NCBI RefSeq assembly: GCF_002777855.1
Contig: NZ_MEIK01000017.1
Span: 1-64,000 of the forward strand
Origin: Snodgrassella alvi
Lineage (GTDB): Bacteria > Pseudomonadota > Gammaproteobacteria > Burkholderiales > Neisseriaceae
Direction: 5' to 3'
DNA: 64,000 nt
The position numbers were made by a program, and so were the translations under genes. Below are positions 35,041-45,956 of this stretch, piece after piece (the stretch's first letter is position 1; each line of letters begins with the position of its first letter). A model generated the notes under the pieces. It did no database searches and was not told the DNA's origin. It saw only the letters and a program-made list of their open reading frames with translations.

Positions 35041-35221
35041 GTTTTTCCTCTTTCTAAAATAATGAATATATTTAAGAGAATTTGTTTATATTATATTTAT
35101 AGCTTATTGGGCAGAATCAAATTGTAGCAATAATGAATGAATCTATTTAATTTTTATTAGTGAGAAAAGAATAAAGGGAGATGATAAGAAAAAACTAGAT
35201 AATATCAGATATTTTTTCAAT

Positions 35222-35260
35222 AAAAACCGTCTGATTAATTTCTGTCAGACGGTTTTTATT
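35222..35260 (-). terminator. grpE terminator
   Basis: AAAAACCGTCTGA (35222-35234) pairs with TCAGACGGTTTTT (35245-35257), 10-45 nt after the grpE stop codon on the minus strand. The arms contain CCGTCTGA, seven to eight bases of the Neisseria uptake core GCCGTCTGAA, though not the full sequence. Confidence 0.88.
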
Positions 35261-35268
35261 CGGGTGAT

Positions 35269-35817
35269 TTATTCTGAGTCGGCGGCTTTGGCTACTGTTA
35301 CCATAGCTGGACGCAATACGCGGTCAGATAGGGTATATCCTTTTTTCATTACAGAAACTACAGTATTGGGTTCCTGTTCACTTTCAACGCTTTGCAAAGC
35401 CTGATGACGATGCGGGTCAAGTTTATCGCCAGCTTTGGGATCGATTTCTTTGACATTGGATTGATCAAAAGCTTTTTGCAGTTCGGTAAGGGTCATTTGT
35501 ACACCCATTTTAAGAGCATCAAAGTTGCCGCTTTGATCTTGCAGAGCCATTTCCAGATAGTCTTTAACAGGCAGCATTGCAGTGGCAAATTTCTGACCGG
35601 CAAATTTATGGGCACTTTCCAATTCTTCCTGATGGCGCCGGCGCAGATTCTGCTCAGTGGCCAATGAACGCAGTTGTTCATCTTTAAGCTGGCCTTCTAG
35701 CTCGTTGATGCGTTCTTGCAAATCTTCAATGGTGGCCTCTGGCGCAATAATTGGTTCGGTGTTTTCGGTGTTCTCGTTTACCTGAGTTTCGTTTTCGGTG
35801 TTGTTTTCCGGTTGCAT
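35269..35817 (-). CDS. grpE: Nucleotide exchange factor GrpE
   Basis: A 182-residue co-chaperone that releases ADP from DnaK. An acidic, Asn/Glu-rich N-terminal tail (about 1-30) is followed by a long coiled coil (ATIEDLQERINELEGQLKDE) and the beta-domain with LKMGVQMTLTELQKAF, DPHRHQALQSVES and the closing YTLSDRVLRPAMVTVAK. It is separate from dnaK and dnaJ here. A sigma-32-like promoter lies 40-65 bp upstream. Confidence 0.96.
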   Translation of the reverse strand: MQPENNTENETQVNENTENTEPIIAPEATIEDLQERINELEGQLKDEQLRSLATEQNLRRRHQEELESAHKFAGQKFATAMLPVKDYLEMALQDQSGNFDALKMGVQMTLTELQKAFDQSNVKEIDPKAGDKLDPHRHQALQSVESEQEPNTVVSVMKKGYTLSDRVLRPAMVTVAKAADSE

Positions 35818-35853
35818 ATTTTTTTCCTCTGCAAAAAGGTGAATTATTTAATT

Positions 35854-35882
35854 AAATTGGGTCGTGATACTGCTATTTCAAG
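35854..35882 (-). promoter_or_regulatory. Sigma-32-like heat-shock promoter of grpE
   Basis: On the minus strand CTTGAAA (35882-35876), 14 bases, then CCCAATTT (35861-35854) match the RpoH consensus CTTGAAA-N(11-16)-CCCCATNT in both boxes and in spacing. It lies about 36 bp before the grpE ATG, as expected for a heat-shock chaperone. Confidence 0.75.
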
Positions 35883-36086
35883 CCAGTAGTACTAGTTTAT
35901 GACGGATTTTGCTCTGAGTTGGCTATATTGCTGTTTTGTAATCTATATTGCCTTTTGTTTTTCCAGTTTTTTATTTAAATACCTTATTCAGCTCAGAAAT
36001 GCAAACTAAGGAAATACCGATGATGAATATTTATAAAGCTGAACAGTAATTAAGACAAAGGTGTATTGTTTGCGCTGGTTTTTGCT

Positions 36087-38789
36087 TCAGCCTGTATTCC
36101 GTAATCCCTGAGCAATGCCGTTAATGGTTAGGTGGATGAGCTGGAGTAGCTCGCTGTTATCTGGTTGATGACGTAGTTGTTGCAACAGATGTATCTGAAG
36201 CCAATTTAGGGCGTTTAGGTAGGGAATACGCAAGGCAAGTGAGCGTGCGAGTGTTCGGTTGTCACTTAAGTAACGCTGGCGTTGCAGAATGCTGAGTAAT
36301 GCTTGTTTACTACGCTCAAATTCATCGGCCAGCATGCTGTAAATAGTGTGGGCAGCTTCTTGATTGCTAGCCAGATTAACATAAGCCTGGGCAATGGTGA
36401 GGTCGGCTTTGGCCATTACCTGATCCATGTTGGAAAGCATGGTTTGGAAAAAAAGGCTGTATTGTGCTTGCTGTTGCAATCGTTGCAGATTGGCGCTGTC
36501 CTGATTAATTAGTTCGGTGACAGCGCTGCCGAATCCATACCATGCTGGTAGCATGAGGCGATTCTGTGTCCATGAGAATACCCATGGAATGGCACGTAAA
36601 TCCTGAATTCTTGCCAGTGTTTTACGGCTGGCAGGACGGCTGCCGATATTGAGGCTGGCAATTTCTTGTATTGGGCTTGTTTGTAAAAAATATTCTATGA
36701 AACCGGGGCAGGTAATTAGTTTGCGATAGTGTCTGAATGCACTGGCCGATAAGGTATCCATGATTTGGTTATCCGGTTCGCTATTTTGAGGGGGCAGTAG
36801 GGTAGCTTCAAGTGTGGCCGCAACCAGCGCTTCCAGATTGCGTTCGGCATTGGTGGGGTCGGCATATTTGGCGGTAATCACTTCTCCTTGCTCGGTAATG
36901 CGTATTTGTCCGGCTACGCTGCCTGCAGGCTGAGCCATGATGGCGTCGAAAGAAGGGCCGCCGCCACGACCTACGCTGCCACCGCGACCATGAAAAAGAC
37001 GTAGGCGGATATGATGGTGAGCAAACAGTTTGACTAGTTGGGACTCCGCCAGATACAGGGACCACTGACTGGTCACGTAACCGCCATCTTTGTTGCTGTC
37101 GGAATATCCGAGCATGATTTCCTGCAAATTGTTGCGGCTGTGTAGAAATGCGCGATACCAGGGCAGGCTAAACAGTTTGTCCATAATATCTACGCTTTTC
37201 TGCAAGGCATCAATGGTTTCAAATAAGGGAACGATGTTGATGCGGCTGCTGGGTTTTTCATTGTTGATGCTCAGCAGACCAGTTTCTTTCAGCAGTAAGG
37301 CAACTACGAGTATGTCGCTGACACTTTCCGCATTCGAAATGATGCATTGATTAATGGCCGTTTCACCATAATCATTTTTGATGCGGGCAGCCGTTTGAAA
37401 AATAGTCAGTTCGCGCATGGCATTGTTGCTGTACTGAATGTAAGGACTGTACAGCGGACGTTGAGTGCTCAGTTCGCGTATTAATACTCGTTGTTTGGCT
37501 GCTTCGCTCAGTATTTTAAAATCTTCCAAATCAGCATGAGCAAATAATTCAGTCACTACCTCTGTGTGTTTGGCCGCATGCTGACGCAAGTCTACAGACA
37601 TCAAATGAAAGCCAAATAAAGAAACTGAACGAATCAGATCGGCCAGTTTACCCTCACTGAGCAGGGCACTGCCATTTTCCTGTAAGGATCTGGCTAGATG
37701 ATTGAGCTCTTGCAGAAATTCCTCTGACTGTCGATAGAATGGTAAGCGGTAATGCTGATTGTACGGTTGTAAACCGAGTTGTTGCTCGGTAGCACTAAGG
37801 CGAGTCTGTATGTAAGCGATGGCGCGACGATACGGCTCTTCCTTGTGGGCGGTTGCGGTATCTGGTGACAGTTCTGCCATGTGTAGTACGCTGCTATTTA
37901 CCTGAACACGGCGGGAAGATAGTGGCAATAGCTGATGCAGTTCATCCAGACACTGGTGGTAATGTTGAAATAAAGCTTTGGCCTGAAAGGAAAATGCTTC
38001 CTGTAATGTATCTGCATTGACATATGGATTGCCATCGCGATCACCTCCTACCCAACCACCAATGGTGATTACATTAGGAAGGCTGACATCCGGATAGATA
38101 CTGGTAAGCTGGCATTGTAGTTTACGGTAAAGTGCGGGTACAGCTTTAAAAAAGCTTAATGGAAAATAGTTGATACTGTTGTAAATTTCATCGCTAACGC
38201 TGATCTGAAAATGACGGGTTTCGTCGGTTTGCCAAAGAGCCAGCATGATGGCTTCAGCCTGCTGTTGCAGTTCTTTGCTGTGTGGATGTTGTGGATGGTT
38301 GCGTTCATTGAGAATGCTGCGGATATGGCGGTGAAAGCACAAAATACATTGTCGCTGTACTTCGGTAGGGTGGGCGGTCAAAATAGCACTGATACTGGTC
38401 TGTTGTAAGGTTGTTTCCAATTCTGTGGTAGATATTTTTTGCTGTTGAATCTGCCGGATGACATGATTAAAGCTGGTACGTCCAAAATGCTCACTGTTTT
38501 GTTCATATGTTTGACGCCGCCGTTCATGATGTACATCTTCTGCAATATTCAATACCTGTGCGAACAGACTACATGCGCGGATGAGATCTTGCTGTTGCCG
38601 CAAGTCAAGCGATGGCATAGCTTGCTGGATGGTTATCTGCGGTTCTTTGCCGTTGATAAGCTGGCTTAATACTGTTTGTACGGCTACGGTGGTTTCGTGA
38701 GCCAGCATATTCAATAATGCTTGGATCAGAAAGCTGATGTCAGCCGACAAGGGTGCATCTTTTTGTTCATCCAGAAGAGAGGCTGGCAT
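36087..38789 (-). CDS. ppc: Phosphoenolpyruvate carboxylase
   Basis: A 900-residue enzyme adding bicarbonate to PEP to make oxaloacetate, refilling the TCA cycle. Catalytic His lies in SAILTAHPTEVQRQ (about 137-150), the glycine-rich loop is FHGRGGSVGRGGGPS, and the C-terminus ends in the family's NTG (QGLRNTG). Length is typical. Monocistronic. The 346-bp gap 38790-39135 to the divergent cys genes holds promoters and no ORF I support. Confidence 0.96.
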   Translation of the reverse strand: MPASLLDEQKDAPLSADISFLIQALLNMLAHETTVAVQTVLSQLINGKEPQITIQQAMPSLDLRQQQDLIRACSLFAQVLNIAEDVHHERRRQTYEQNSEHFGRTSFNHVIRQIQQQKISTTELETTLQQTSISAILTAHPTEVQRQCILCFHRHIRSILNERNHPQHPHSKELQQQAEAIMLALWQTDETRHFQISVSDEIYNSINYFPLSFFKAVPALYRKLQCQLTSIYPDVSLPNVITIGGWVGGDRDGNPYVNADTLQEAFSFQAKALFQHYHQCLDELHQLLPLSSRRVQVNSSVLHMAELSPDTATAHKEEPYRRAIAYIQTRLSATEQQLGLQPYNQHYRLPFYRQSEEFLQELNHLARSLQENGSALLSEGKLADLIRSVSLFGFHLMSVDLRQHAAKHTEVVTELFAHADLEDFKILSEAAKQRVLIRELSTQRPLYSPYIQYSNNAMRELTIFQTAARIKNDYGETAINQCIISNAESVSDILVVALLLKETGLLSINNEKPSSRINIVPLFETIDALQKSVDIMDKLFSLPWYRAFLHSRNNLQEIMLGYSDSNKDGGYVTSQWSLYLAESQLVKLFAHHHIRLRLFHGRGGSVGRGGGPSFDAIMAQPAGSVAGQIRITEQGEVITAKYADPTNAERNLEALVAATLEATLLPPQNSEPDNQIMDTLSASAFRHYRKLITCPGFIEYFLQTSPIQEIASLNIGSRPASRKTLARIQDLRAIPWVFSWTQNRLMLPAWYGFGSAVTELINQDSANLQRLQQQAQYSLFFQTMLSNMDQVMAKADLTIAQAYVNLASNQEAAHTIYSMLADEFERSKQALLSILQRQRYLSDNRTLARSLALRIPYLNALNWLQIHLLQQLRHQPDNSELLQLIHLTINGIAQGLRNTG

Positions 38790-39067
38790 TGTGTTCTCGC
38801 TATTGTAGATTGATATGTTTATGTTGAATAACTGTCTGCATGATATTACGTGGTGCAGGTGTCAGCAATACTGCTTTTCTGATAATGGGTTATAACTGTG
38901 ACTTATTAAGTTACAAAAATATATTCTTTCTCAATTGTCTCTACGGCCTTTTATATTGTTGGCTGCCTATTGCAGAGCAGAATGCGGTAGTCTTTGTTGT
39001 TTTGTTCTGTTTGTCATTTTTAGCCACGTTATTGTAGGTATTTAGCCTAAATAGGACTGATTTCAAT

Positions 39068-39101
39068 TTACCGGTATATTTTTCTTTAGTGTTGCCGGTA
39101 A
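39068..39101. promoter_or_regulatory. Inverted repeat before cysT, possible operator
   Basis: TTACCGG (39068-39074) and CCGGTAA (39095-39101) are perfect inverted arms 35-70 bp before the cysT ATG, with the centres about 27 bp apart. A regulator of sulfur genes such as CysB is one possibility, but CysB sites are poorly conserved and I cannot name the protein. Confidence 0.35.
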
Positions 39102-39135
39102 TGTTTATAGCAGTCGGGCATATGGGAGAAAAATT

Positions 39136-39972
39136 ATGCTGTTAATGAAACAGCCATCTGTATTGCCCGGATTCTCTCTTAGTCTGGGTGTAAGTGTACT
39201 ATCGCTGTCATTACTGGTGTTATTGCCTTTTGCCATGCTGGTGTGGACTGTGACTGATTTGGGCTGGTCTGGCTTTATACGAGTGATTTCTGAGCCACGC
39301 ACACTTGCAGCTGTGTGGCTCACTCTGAAAATGTCATTACTGGCTATGCTAGCCAGTGTGCTGCTAGGAACTTTAGTTGCTTGGGTACTGGTACGCTATC
39401 AGTTCTGGGGCAAGGATATGGTTAATGCATTGGTCGATTTGCCTTTTGCTTTACCAACAGCAGTAACGGGGGTGGCGCTGGCTACTTTATATGCTCCTAC
39501 AGGCTGGATAGGCAGAATATTTACCAATATGGGCTTACAGGTAGCTTTTACCCCCACAGGTATTTGGCTGGCTTTATTGCTGGTTAGCTTGCCGTTTGTG
39601 GTACGAGCAGTACAGCCTGTGCTGGCTGAATTATCGGGCGAATATGAAGAGGCCGCAGCAATTCTAGGCGCATCCAGATTCACTATAGTGTTTCGGGTAT
39701 TATTGCCGGAAGTATTGTCAGCACTGGTGATGGGGGCAGGAATGGCATTTGCAAGGGCAACGGGGGAATATGGTTCTGTCATTTTTATTGCAGGTAATGT
39801 ACCTTTTAAATCAGAAATTCTGCCGCTCATTATTGTTAGTAAATTTGAGCTTTTTGATTTACCGGCTGCAGCGGCTGTGGCGCTATTTATGTTGGTAATA
39901 TCTTTTGTTATTTTATTAACACTAAATTTATGGCAATGGCGTTTAAGCAGTCGTACACAGGGGCGCTACTGA
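39136..39972 (+). CDS. cysT: Sulfate/thiosulfate ABC transporter permease CysT
   Basis: A 278-residue inner-membrane permease (CysT, also CysU) of the sulfate importer. It opens VLPGFSLSLGVSVLSLSLLV, has about six helices, the segment DLPFALPTAVTGVALATLYA and the EAA loop EEAAAILGASRFTIVFRVLL P. GGGAG lies about 8 bases before the ATG. Its stop codon TGA overlaps the cysW ATG. Confidence 0.93.
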   Translation: MLLMKQPSVLPGFSLSLGVSVLSLSLLVLLPFAMLVWTVTDLGWSGFIRVISEPRTLAAVWLTLKMSLLAMLASVLLGTLVAWVLVRYQFWGKDMVNALVDLPFALPTAVTGVALATLYAPTGWIGRIFTNMGLQVAFTPTGIWLALLLVSLPFVVRAVQPVLAELSGEYEEAAAILGASRFTIVFRVLLPEVLSALVMGAGMAFARATGEYGSVIFIAGNVPFKSEILPLIIVSKFELFDLPAAAAVALFMLVISFVILLTLNLWQWRLSSRTQGRY

Positions 39973-40844
39973 TGAGTATCGTGAAGACCAATGCATTGCT
40001 CACTGAGCCAAAATGGTTGCGTTATTTACTTATTGGCATAACTTTATTGTGTCTGAGTGTATTGCTGCTTCTACCCTTATTATCCGTATTTAGTTATGCG
40101 CTGGCAAAGGGCTGGAAACTATATATGGCTGCTTTGCTGGATGATGAAGCTCTGGCTGCTATGCGTTTGTCACTGTTAATTACCCTGATTGTGGTACCGA
40201 TTAATGTGGTATTGGGTGTGGCTATGGCATGGGTGTTAACCCATTTTACATTTCGGGGTAAGCAGTTGTGGACAACATTACTGGATCTACCATTCGCTGT
40301 TTCTCCAGTTGTGGCTGGTCTGATGTTTGTATTGTTGTTTGGCAGCAATAGCTGGCTTGGAAGCTGGATGGAAGCGCATGGTGTGCAAGTTATCTTTGCT
40401 ATTCCCGGCATGATATTGGCTACTTTGTTCGTTACTTTTCCGTTTGTGGCGCGGGAATTAATTCCATTAATGCAGGCTCAGGGTAGTAGTGAAGAGCAGG
40501 CGGCACTGATACTCGGTGCCAGTGGTTGGCAGATGTTTTGGCGTGTCACCTTACCGAATCTGAAATGGGCGCTGGTATACGGCATTATCCTGACAAATGC
40601 TCGTGCAATGGGAGAGTTTGGCGCAGTAAGTATGGTTTCCGGACATATTCGTGGCGAAACCAATACTATGCCGCTACTGGTAGAGATGATGTACAACGAA
40701 TACAACATGGTAGGTGCGTTTGCTGTATCCAGCCTTTTGGCCTTACTGGCCTTATGTACACTACTGTTGCAAAAGTATCTCGACTGGCGCCAGACACGTA
40801 TGTATAGGGATGCACAACGTGCACGTATAGCAGTAACCAATTAA
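39972..40844 (+). CDS. cysW: Sulfate/thiosulfate ABC transporter permease CysW
   Basis: A 290-residue permease partner of CysT, with about six helices, DLPFAVSPVVAGLMFVLLFG, and the EAA loop EEQAALILGASGWQMFWRVT LP. ATG at 39972 overlaps the cysT stop by one base (TGATG), which implies coupling; a longer frame from 39930 would overlap cysT by 43 bases and is less likely. The last part GAVSMVSGHIRGETNTMPLL is a CysW signature. Confidence 0.93.
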   Translation: MSIVKTNALLTEPKWLRYLLIGITLLCLSVLLLLPLLSVFSYALAKGWKLYMAALLDDEALAAMRLSLLITLIVVPINVVLGVAMAWVLTHFTFRGKQLWTTLLDLPFAVSPVVAGLMFVLLFGSNSWLGSWMEAHGVQVIFAIPGMILATLFVTFPFVARELIPLMQAQGSSEEQAALILGASGWQMFWRVTLPNLKWALVYGIILTNARAMGEFGAVSMVSGHIRGETNTMPLLVEMMYNEYNMVGAFAVSSLLALLALCTLLLQKYLDWRQTRMYRDAQRARIAVTN

Positions 40845-40875
40845 ACAGTCAGGTACATAGCATTGAGTAGCGATT

Positions 40876-41958
40876 ATGAGTATCCGTATCCAGCATTTGA
40901 ATAAATCTTATGGCGAATATCCTGCCTTACAGGATATCAATCTACAGGTGCCTAATGGTTCATTAACCGCTTTACTGGGACCTTCAGGTTGTGGCAAAAC
41001 CACGTTGCTGCGTATCATTGCGGGGTTGGAATATGCAGATTCCGGTGAACTTTTTTTTGGGGATGAGGAGGTCAGCAATCTGCATGTACGGGAACGGCGG
41101 GTAGGCTTTATGTTTCAGCATTATGCGCTGTTTCGACATATGACCGTGTTTGAAAATGTCGCTTTTGGTCTTAAAGTAATGCCACGACGTGTCCGTCCCG
41201 ATAAAGATGAAATAGCAGCACGAGTGGAAGAATTACTGAAGCTGGTGCAGTTGGAATGGCTGGCTAAAGTATACCCGCAGCAATTATCCGGCGGCCAACG
41301 TCAACGTATTGCACTGGCACGTGCTCTGGCTACCAAACCAAAATTGCTGTTGCTAGATGAACCTTTTGGTGCACTGGATGCTAAGGTACGTAAGGAATTG
41401 CGCCAGTGGCTGGTAGAAATACATCATCAATTGGGTATTACCAGTGTGCTGGTCACTCATGATCAGGAAGAGGCGCTGGAAATGGCTGATCAGATTGTGG
41501 TGATGAATCAGGGCAAAATCGAGCAAAGCGGTGCAGCAGCTTCTTTGTATGATCATCCTGAAAATGTTTTTGTGACGGAGTTTTTGGGTGAAGTAAATGT
41601 ATTTGAAGATGCTTGTATTGAACAGGGGCAATTGTGTCTAGGGCACTATCGTGAACCTGTCACCACTGGTGAGCGGACACGCCAAAATGTAACTGTCTAT
41701 GTGCGTCCGCAAGAAATACAAATATTAACGGAAAACCAAAGTAATGTCATAGATTCAGCTATAGTGGAAGAAATACATATTATTGGTGCACAAATAAGAT
41801 TATGGCTGTGCCGTTATAATAATAAACAGCGAGTTCAAGTGTGGCTCTCTCCGGCTGAATTCCGCACATTGAATTTGCAACCAGAACAGGTAGTCTGGTT
41901 TAAACCGCTACGCTTAACCATGTTTAGACTGCCAGAAATGGTGGATTTCATGATTTAA
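40876..41958 (+). CDS. cysA: Sulfate/thiosulfate ABC transporter ATPase CysA
   Basis: A 360-residue ATPase. Walker [12 protein letters not shown], signature [15 protein letters not shown], Walker [21 protein letters not shown] and [14 protein letters not shown] are present; residues after 240 form the TOBE-type regulatory domain with [11 protein letters not shown]. Last gene of the cysTWA cluster; no sulfate-binding protein gene (sbp or cysP) is adjacent, so the binding protein must be encoded elsewhere. Confidence 0.93.
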   Translation: MSIRIQHLNKSYGEYPALQDINLQVPNGSLTALLGPSGCGKTTLLRIIAGLEYADSGELFFGDEEVSNLHVRERRVGFMFQHYALFRHMTVFENVAFGLKVMPRRVRPDKDEIAARVEELLKLVQLEWLAKVYPQQLSGGQRQRIALARALATKPKLLLLDEPFGALDAKVRKELRQWLVEIHHQLGITSVLVTHDQEEALEMADQIVVMNQGKIEQSGAAASLYDHPENVFVTEFLGEVNVFEDACIEQGQLCLGHYREPVTTGERTRQNVTVYVRPQEIQILTENQSNVIDSAIVEEIHIIGAQIRLWLCRYNNKQRVQVWLSPAEFRTLNLQPEQVVWFKPLRLTMFRLPEMVDFMI

Positions 41959-42306
41959 AGCTTGCACGACATTCAAATCAATCATGATATAACCAGAAGT
42001 ATCCTGCACAGATAGCTGGATAAAACTTATAACCGTTAATTCAAAGTTCAGTGATAAAAATATGATTTTCCTACATTTTTAATTTTATTGTGTTAACTAA
42101 AAATCGTTTTCATTTTACATATTTTATCTAAGACAGGTATTGAGTGTATCACTGTTGGAAATTTTATGATAATAGGATATTATCTGTATCAGTATGATTT
42201 ATTTCTTATTTAGCATTGATTAGAAGTCTCAAACTGAATATTTTATAATTCTCTTAACATGCTATGAATACAGATAATTAGATCCCGTAATATCTGAAGA
42301 AAAGCT

Positions 42307-42330
42307 TACTCTATAAATTTTTATAGAGTA
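42307..42330. repeat. AT-rich perfect inverted repeat between cysA and murA
   Basis: TACTCTATAAA (42307-42317) pairs with TTTATAGAGTA (42320-42330). It stands 350 bp after cysA, too far for a typical terminator. The rest of the 470-bp gap (41959-42380) is AT-rich and shows no ORF. Confidence 0.4.
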
Positions 42331-42380
42331 TTAATATTAATGTGGTGTAATTGAGCTATTTAACGATTCAAATAAAAACA

Positions 42381-42416
42381 AAAAGGGTGTGCGAAAATTT
42401 CCGTACACCCTTTTAA
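42381..42416 (-). terminator. murA terminator
   Basis: AAAAGGGTGTGCG (42381-42393) pairs with CGTACACCCTTTT (42402-42414) with one G-T-type mismatch; on the minus strand a T-rich run follows, ending murA transcription about 15 nt after its stop codon. Confidence 0.88.
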
Positions 42417-42429
42417 TATTCGAGAATTT

Positions 42430-43695
<1,266 letters not shown>

Positions 43696-43728
43696 CTAGA
43701 TTTGGCAGAAATAGGTTTTCTATATTGT

Positions 43729-43977
43729 TTATTGCTGTTTTTCTGCCCATTCAGACGGTGTTGCAGCTGTGGTGATGGAAAGTGCATGTAATTCATTACT
43801 GGCAATTTGTTGTGCGAGACCATCTTTTATCATGCGATGACGAGCCAGACGGTTTTTTCCGGTAAAGGCACTAGACACAATCCGAGCAAAGAAATGGTGT
43901 CCATCTCCTTCTACTTCGAGATATTCGCACGGTAACAGATTGGCAATCATGGCTTTTACCTCTTCAGGTGTTAACAT
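43729..43977 (-). CDS. BolA/IbaG family protein
   Basis: An 82-residue BolA-like protein: MLTPEEVKAMIANLLPCEYL then VEGDGHHFFARIVSSAFTGK NRLARHRMI, with the conserved His-rich region and R-x-x-R-H. Family members work with monothiol glutaredoxins in iron-sulfur handling. ATG at 43977 has TGGAG upstream on the minus strand; a longer open frame reaches 44127 but would overlap the ABC permease and lacks support. The position beside murA matches E. coli ibaG. Confidence 0.9.
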   Translation of the reverse strand: MLTPEEVKAMIANLLPCEYLEVEGDGHHFFARIVSSAFTGKNRLARHRMIKDGLAQQIASNELHALSITTAATPSEWAEKQQ

Positions 43978-44033
43978 GACGGGCTCCAGAAAAGCTAGTG
44001 ATAAATGGCGGCTATTATAGCGTTTTAGTTTGT

Positions 44034-44795
44034 CTAATTGCGTAATTTCCAGCCAGATTTTAGGATGGCACAGACAAGAATACACATAATAATGGCAAAG
44101 CTGCTTACTACGGTAAGTGCTAGCCATGGTGAGGAGTCACTCTGACCAAAAAAACCATATCTGAAGCCATCAATCATGTAAAAAACCGGATTGAAATGGC
44201 TGAGGGTTCGCCAGAATGAAGGTAGGCTATTAATGGAATAAAATACACCTGAAAGAAATGTTAAAGGCATAATTAGGAAGTTTTGGAAAGCAGCTAATTG
44301 GTCAAATTTTTCTGCGACTATGCCTGCTAACAGACCAAACATGCCCATGATGGCGCAGCCCAGTAAAGCGAAGATGATTATCCAACCAAGATGGTGTGGA
44401 ATGGGTAAACCGAAAAAGGCAGTGACAGCAATCACTCCGATGCCAACCATTAATCCGCGCAAAATTGAGGCGCCAACATAAGCGCAGAAGAATGCCGCTG
44501 TACCCAGAGGTGGTAATAGGATAAATATAAGATTACCGGTAATACGTGACTGAATTAGGCTTGAGGAGGAGTTGGCAAAGGCATTCTGTAGCATGGACAT
44601 CATAGCCAAACCCGGTATCAGAAAGGCCGTATAGCTAACTCCAGGCAGGATATCTGGGCGTCCTTTCATGACTTGTGCAAATATCAGCTGATAGAGTAAA
44701 GCGGTCAAAATAGGTGCAGATAGGGTTTGAAACCCTACTTTCCAGAAGCGCAAGACTTCTTTTTTTAATAATGTGTAGCAACCAGTGATATTCAT
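44034..44795 (-). CDS. ABC-2 type exporter permease (YadH-like)
   Basis: A 253-residue inner-membrane permease of the ABC-2 family with six helices. LRFWKVGFQTLSAPILTALL YQLIF opens it; the family signature FLSGVFYSINSLPSFWRTLS HFNPVFYMIDGFRYG is near the C-terminus. Paired with the ATPase upstream by a 4-nt overlap. The substrate of YadGH-type exporters is unknown. Confidence 0.9.
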   Translation of the reverse strand: MNITGCYTLLKKEVLRFWKVGFQTLSAPILTALLYQLIFAQVMKGRPDILPGVSYTAFLIPGLAMMSMLQNAFANSSSSLIQSRITGNLIFILLPPLGTAAFFCAYVGASILRGLMVGIGVIAVTAFFGLPIPHHLGWIIIFALLGCAIMGMFGLLAGIVAEKFDQLAAFQNFLIMPLTFLSGVFYSINSLPSFWRTLSHFNPVFYMIDGFRYGFFGQSDSSPWLALTVVSSFAIIMCILVCAILKSGWKLRN

Positions 44796-45709
44796 TTTTC
44801 ATCTTTCATGTGGTCGCTGGTGAGGCGCAGGAAAACATTTTCAAGATCATTCTCTAGTATTTGTAGGTTTCTGACATTTATATTTTGGTTTTGCAGGCTT
44901 TGTAGCATAGTGGCCAATTGGCTGTAGTCTGCTAGTTTCAGAAGGTAGTTGTAGCCATCTTCCTTGATGATTTGCTGACGCAGGTTTTCTGGTAATTTTT
45001 GATCAAGTGTTAAGGCCAGTTGTTTATCGGTTTCTGCGTGCAGCAGATTCTCGGTACTATCTAATGCCACAATTTCACCATGTTTCAGCATGGCGATCCG
45101 ATTACACAATGATTGTGCTTCTTCAAGATAATGTGTGGTTAGAATGATGGTATGGCCGGCTTTGTTTAGTCTGGTAATGAATTGCCACAGGTTTTGGCGT
45201 AATTCTACGTCGACGCCAGCGGTGGGCTCATCCAATACAATAACGGGTGGGCGGTGTACCAGAGCCAGTGCCACCATAACACGGCGTTTCATGCCACCGG
45301 AAAGGTTACGAGTATTGGTGTTGGCTTTATCTGCCAAGCCAAGATTGGTAATGATTTCATCGATCCATTCGTCATTTTTATGTAAGCCGAAATAACCGGA
45401 TTGAAACAGCAATGCTTCGCGCACGCTGAAAAATGGATCAAAAACCAGCTCCTGAGGTACAACACCAAGAAGTTTACGGGTGGTATTGGGTTCACGTTGT
45501 ACATCGTGGCCGCAAATGCTGATGTGACCGGAAGTCAGACGGCTGAGTCCTGCCATTGCAGAGATAAGGGTGGTTTTGCCGGCACCATTAGGGCCAAGGA
45601 GGCCAAAAAACTCACCTGATTGAACGCTGAAACTGACGCCTTTCAGGGCGGTAAAACCGTTGGAGTAGGTTTTGACTGCCTGATGAATGCTAAGAGCGGG
45701 GGATGTCAT
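44792..45709 (-). CDS. ABC exporter ATPase (YadG-like)
   Basis: A 305-residue ATPase of the DrrA/CcmA-like group. Walker A GPNGAGKTT, signature NLSGGMKRRVMVALALVHRP, Walker B VIVLDEPTAGVDVELR and the His in ILTTHYLEEAQSLC are intact; residues after 215 form a C-terminal extension. It drives the YadH-like permease, likely for export of a lipid or drug. Confidence 0.9.
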   Translation of the reverse strand: MTSPALSIHQAVKTYSNGFTALKGVSFSVQSGEFFGLLGPNGAGKTTLISAMAGLSRLTSGHISICGHDVQREPNTTRKLLGVVPQELVFDPFFSVREALLFQSGYFGLHKNDEWIDEIITNLGLADKANTNTRNLSGGMKRRVMVALALVHRPPVIVLDEPTAGVDVELRQNLWQFITRLNKAGHTIILTTHYLEEAQSLCNRIAMLKHGEIVALDSTENLLHAETDKQLALTLDQKLPENLRQQIIKEDGYNYLLKLADYSQLATMLQSLQNQNINVRNLQILENDLENVFLRLTSDHMKDEK

Positions 45710-45758
45710 AGGTTGAATGAATATCTGTAAGTGTTTGGGATAATGTAATCAATATAGG

Positions 45759-45956
45759 TTAATGCTTTGATGGTTTGAGTTCTTCGCTCAGAGGTTGATC
45801 TTCATCTGCCGGCAAGTTATAGCTTTCACTGGCCCATGCTCCCAAATCAATCATTTTACAGCGTTCGCAACAGAACGGCCGGAAACGGTTTGCTGTAATC
45901 CAGGCGACGTTTTGACCACAAGTAGGACAAGTAACGGTGATGATTTTTTCAGTCAT
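45759..45956 (-). CDS. yacG: DNA gyrase inhibitor YacG
   Basis: A 65-residue zinc protein. VTCPTCGQNVAW gives CxxC and RPFCCERCKMIDLGAWASES gives the CxxxC half, the full YacG zinc site; YNLP follows. YacG binds GyrB and blocks gyrase DNA binding in E. coli. Its start overlaps the zapD stop by one base, as in the conserved coaE-zapD-yacG order. Confidence 0.93.
   Translation of the reverse strand: MTEKIITVTCPTCGQNVAWITANRFRPFCCERCKMIDLGAWASESYNLPADEDQPLSEELKPSKH

Noticed and set aside
38840-39037. 65-residue hydrophobic frame between ppc and cysT
   Set aside because: No ribosome site and it occupies the divergent promoter region.
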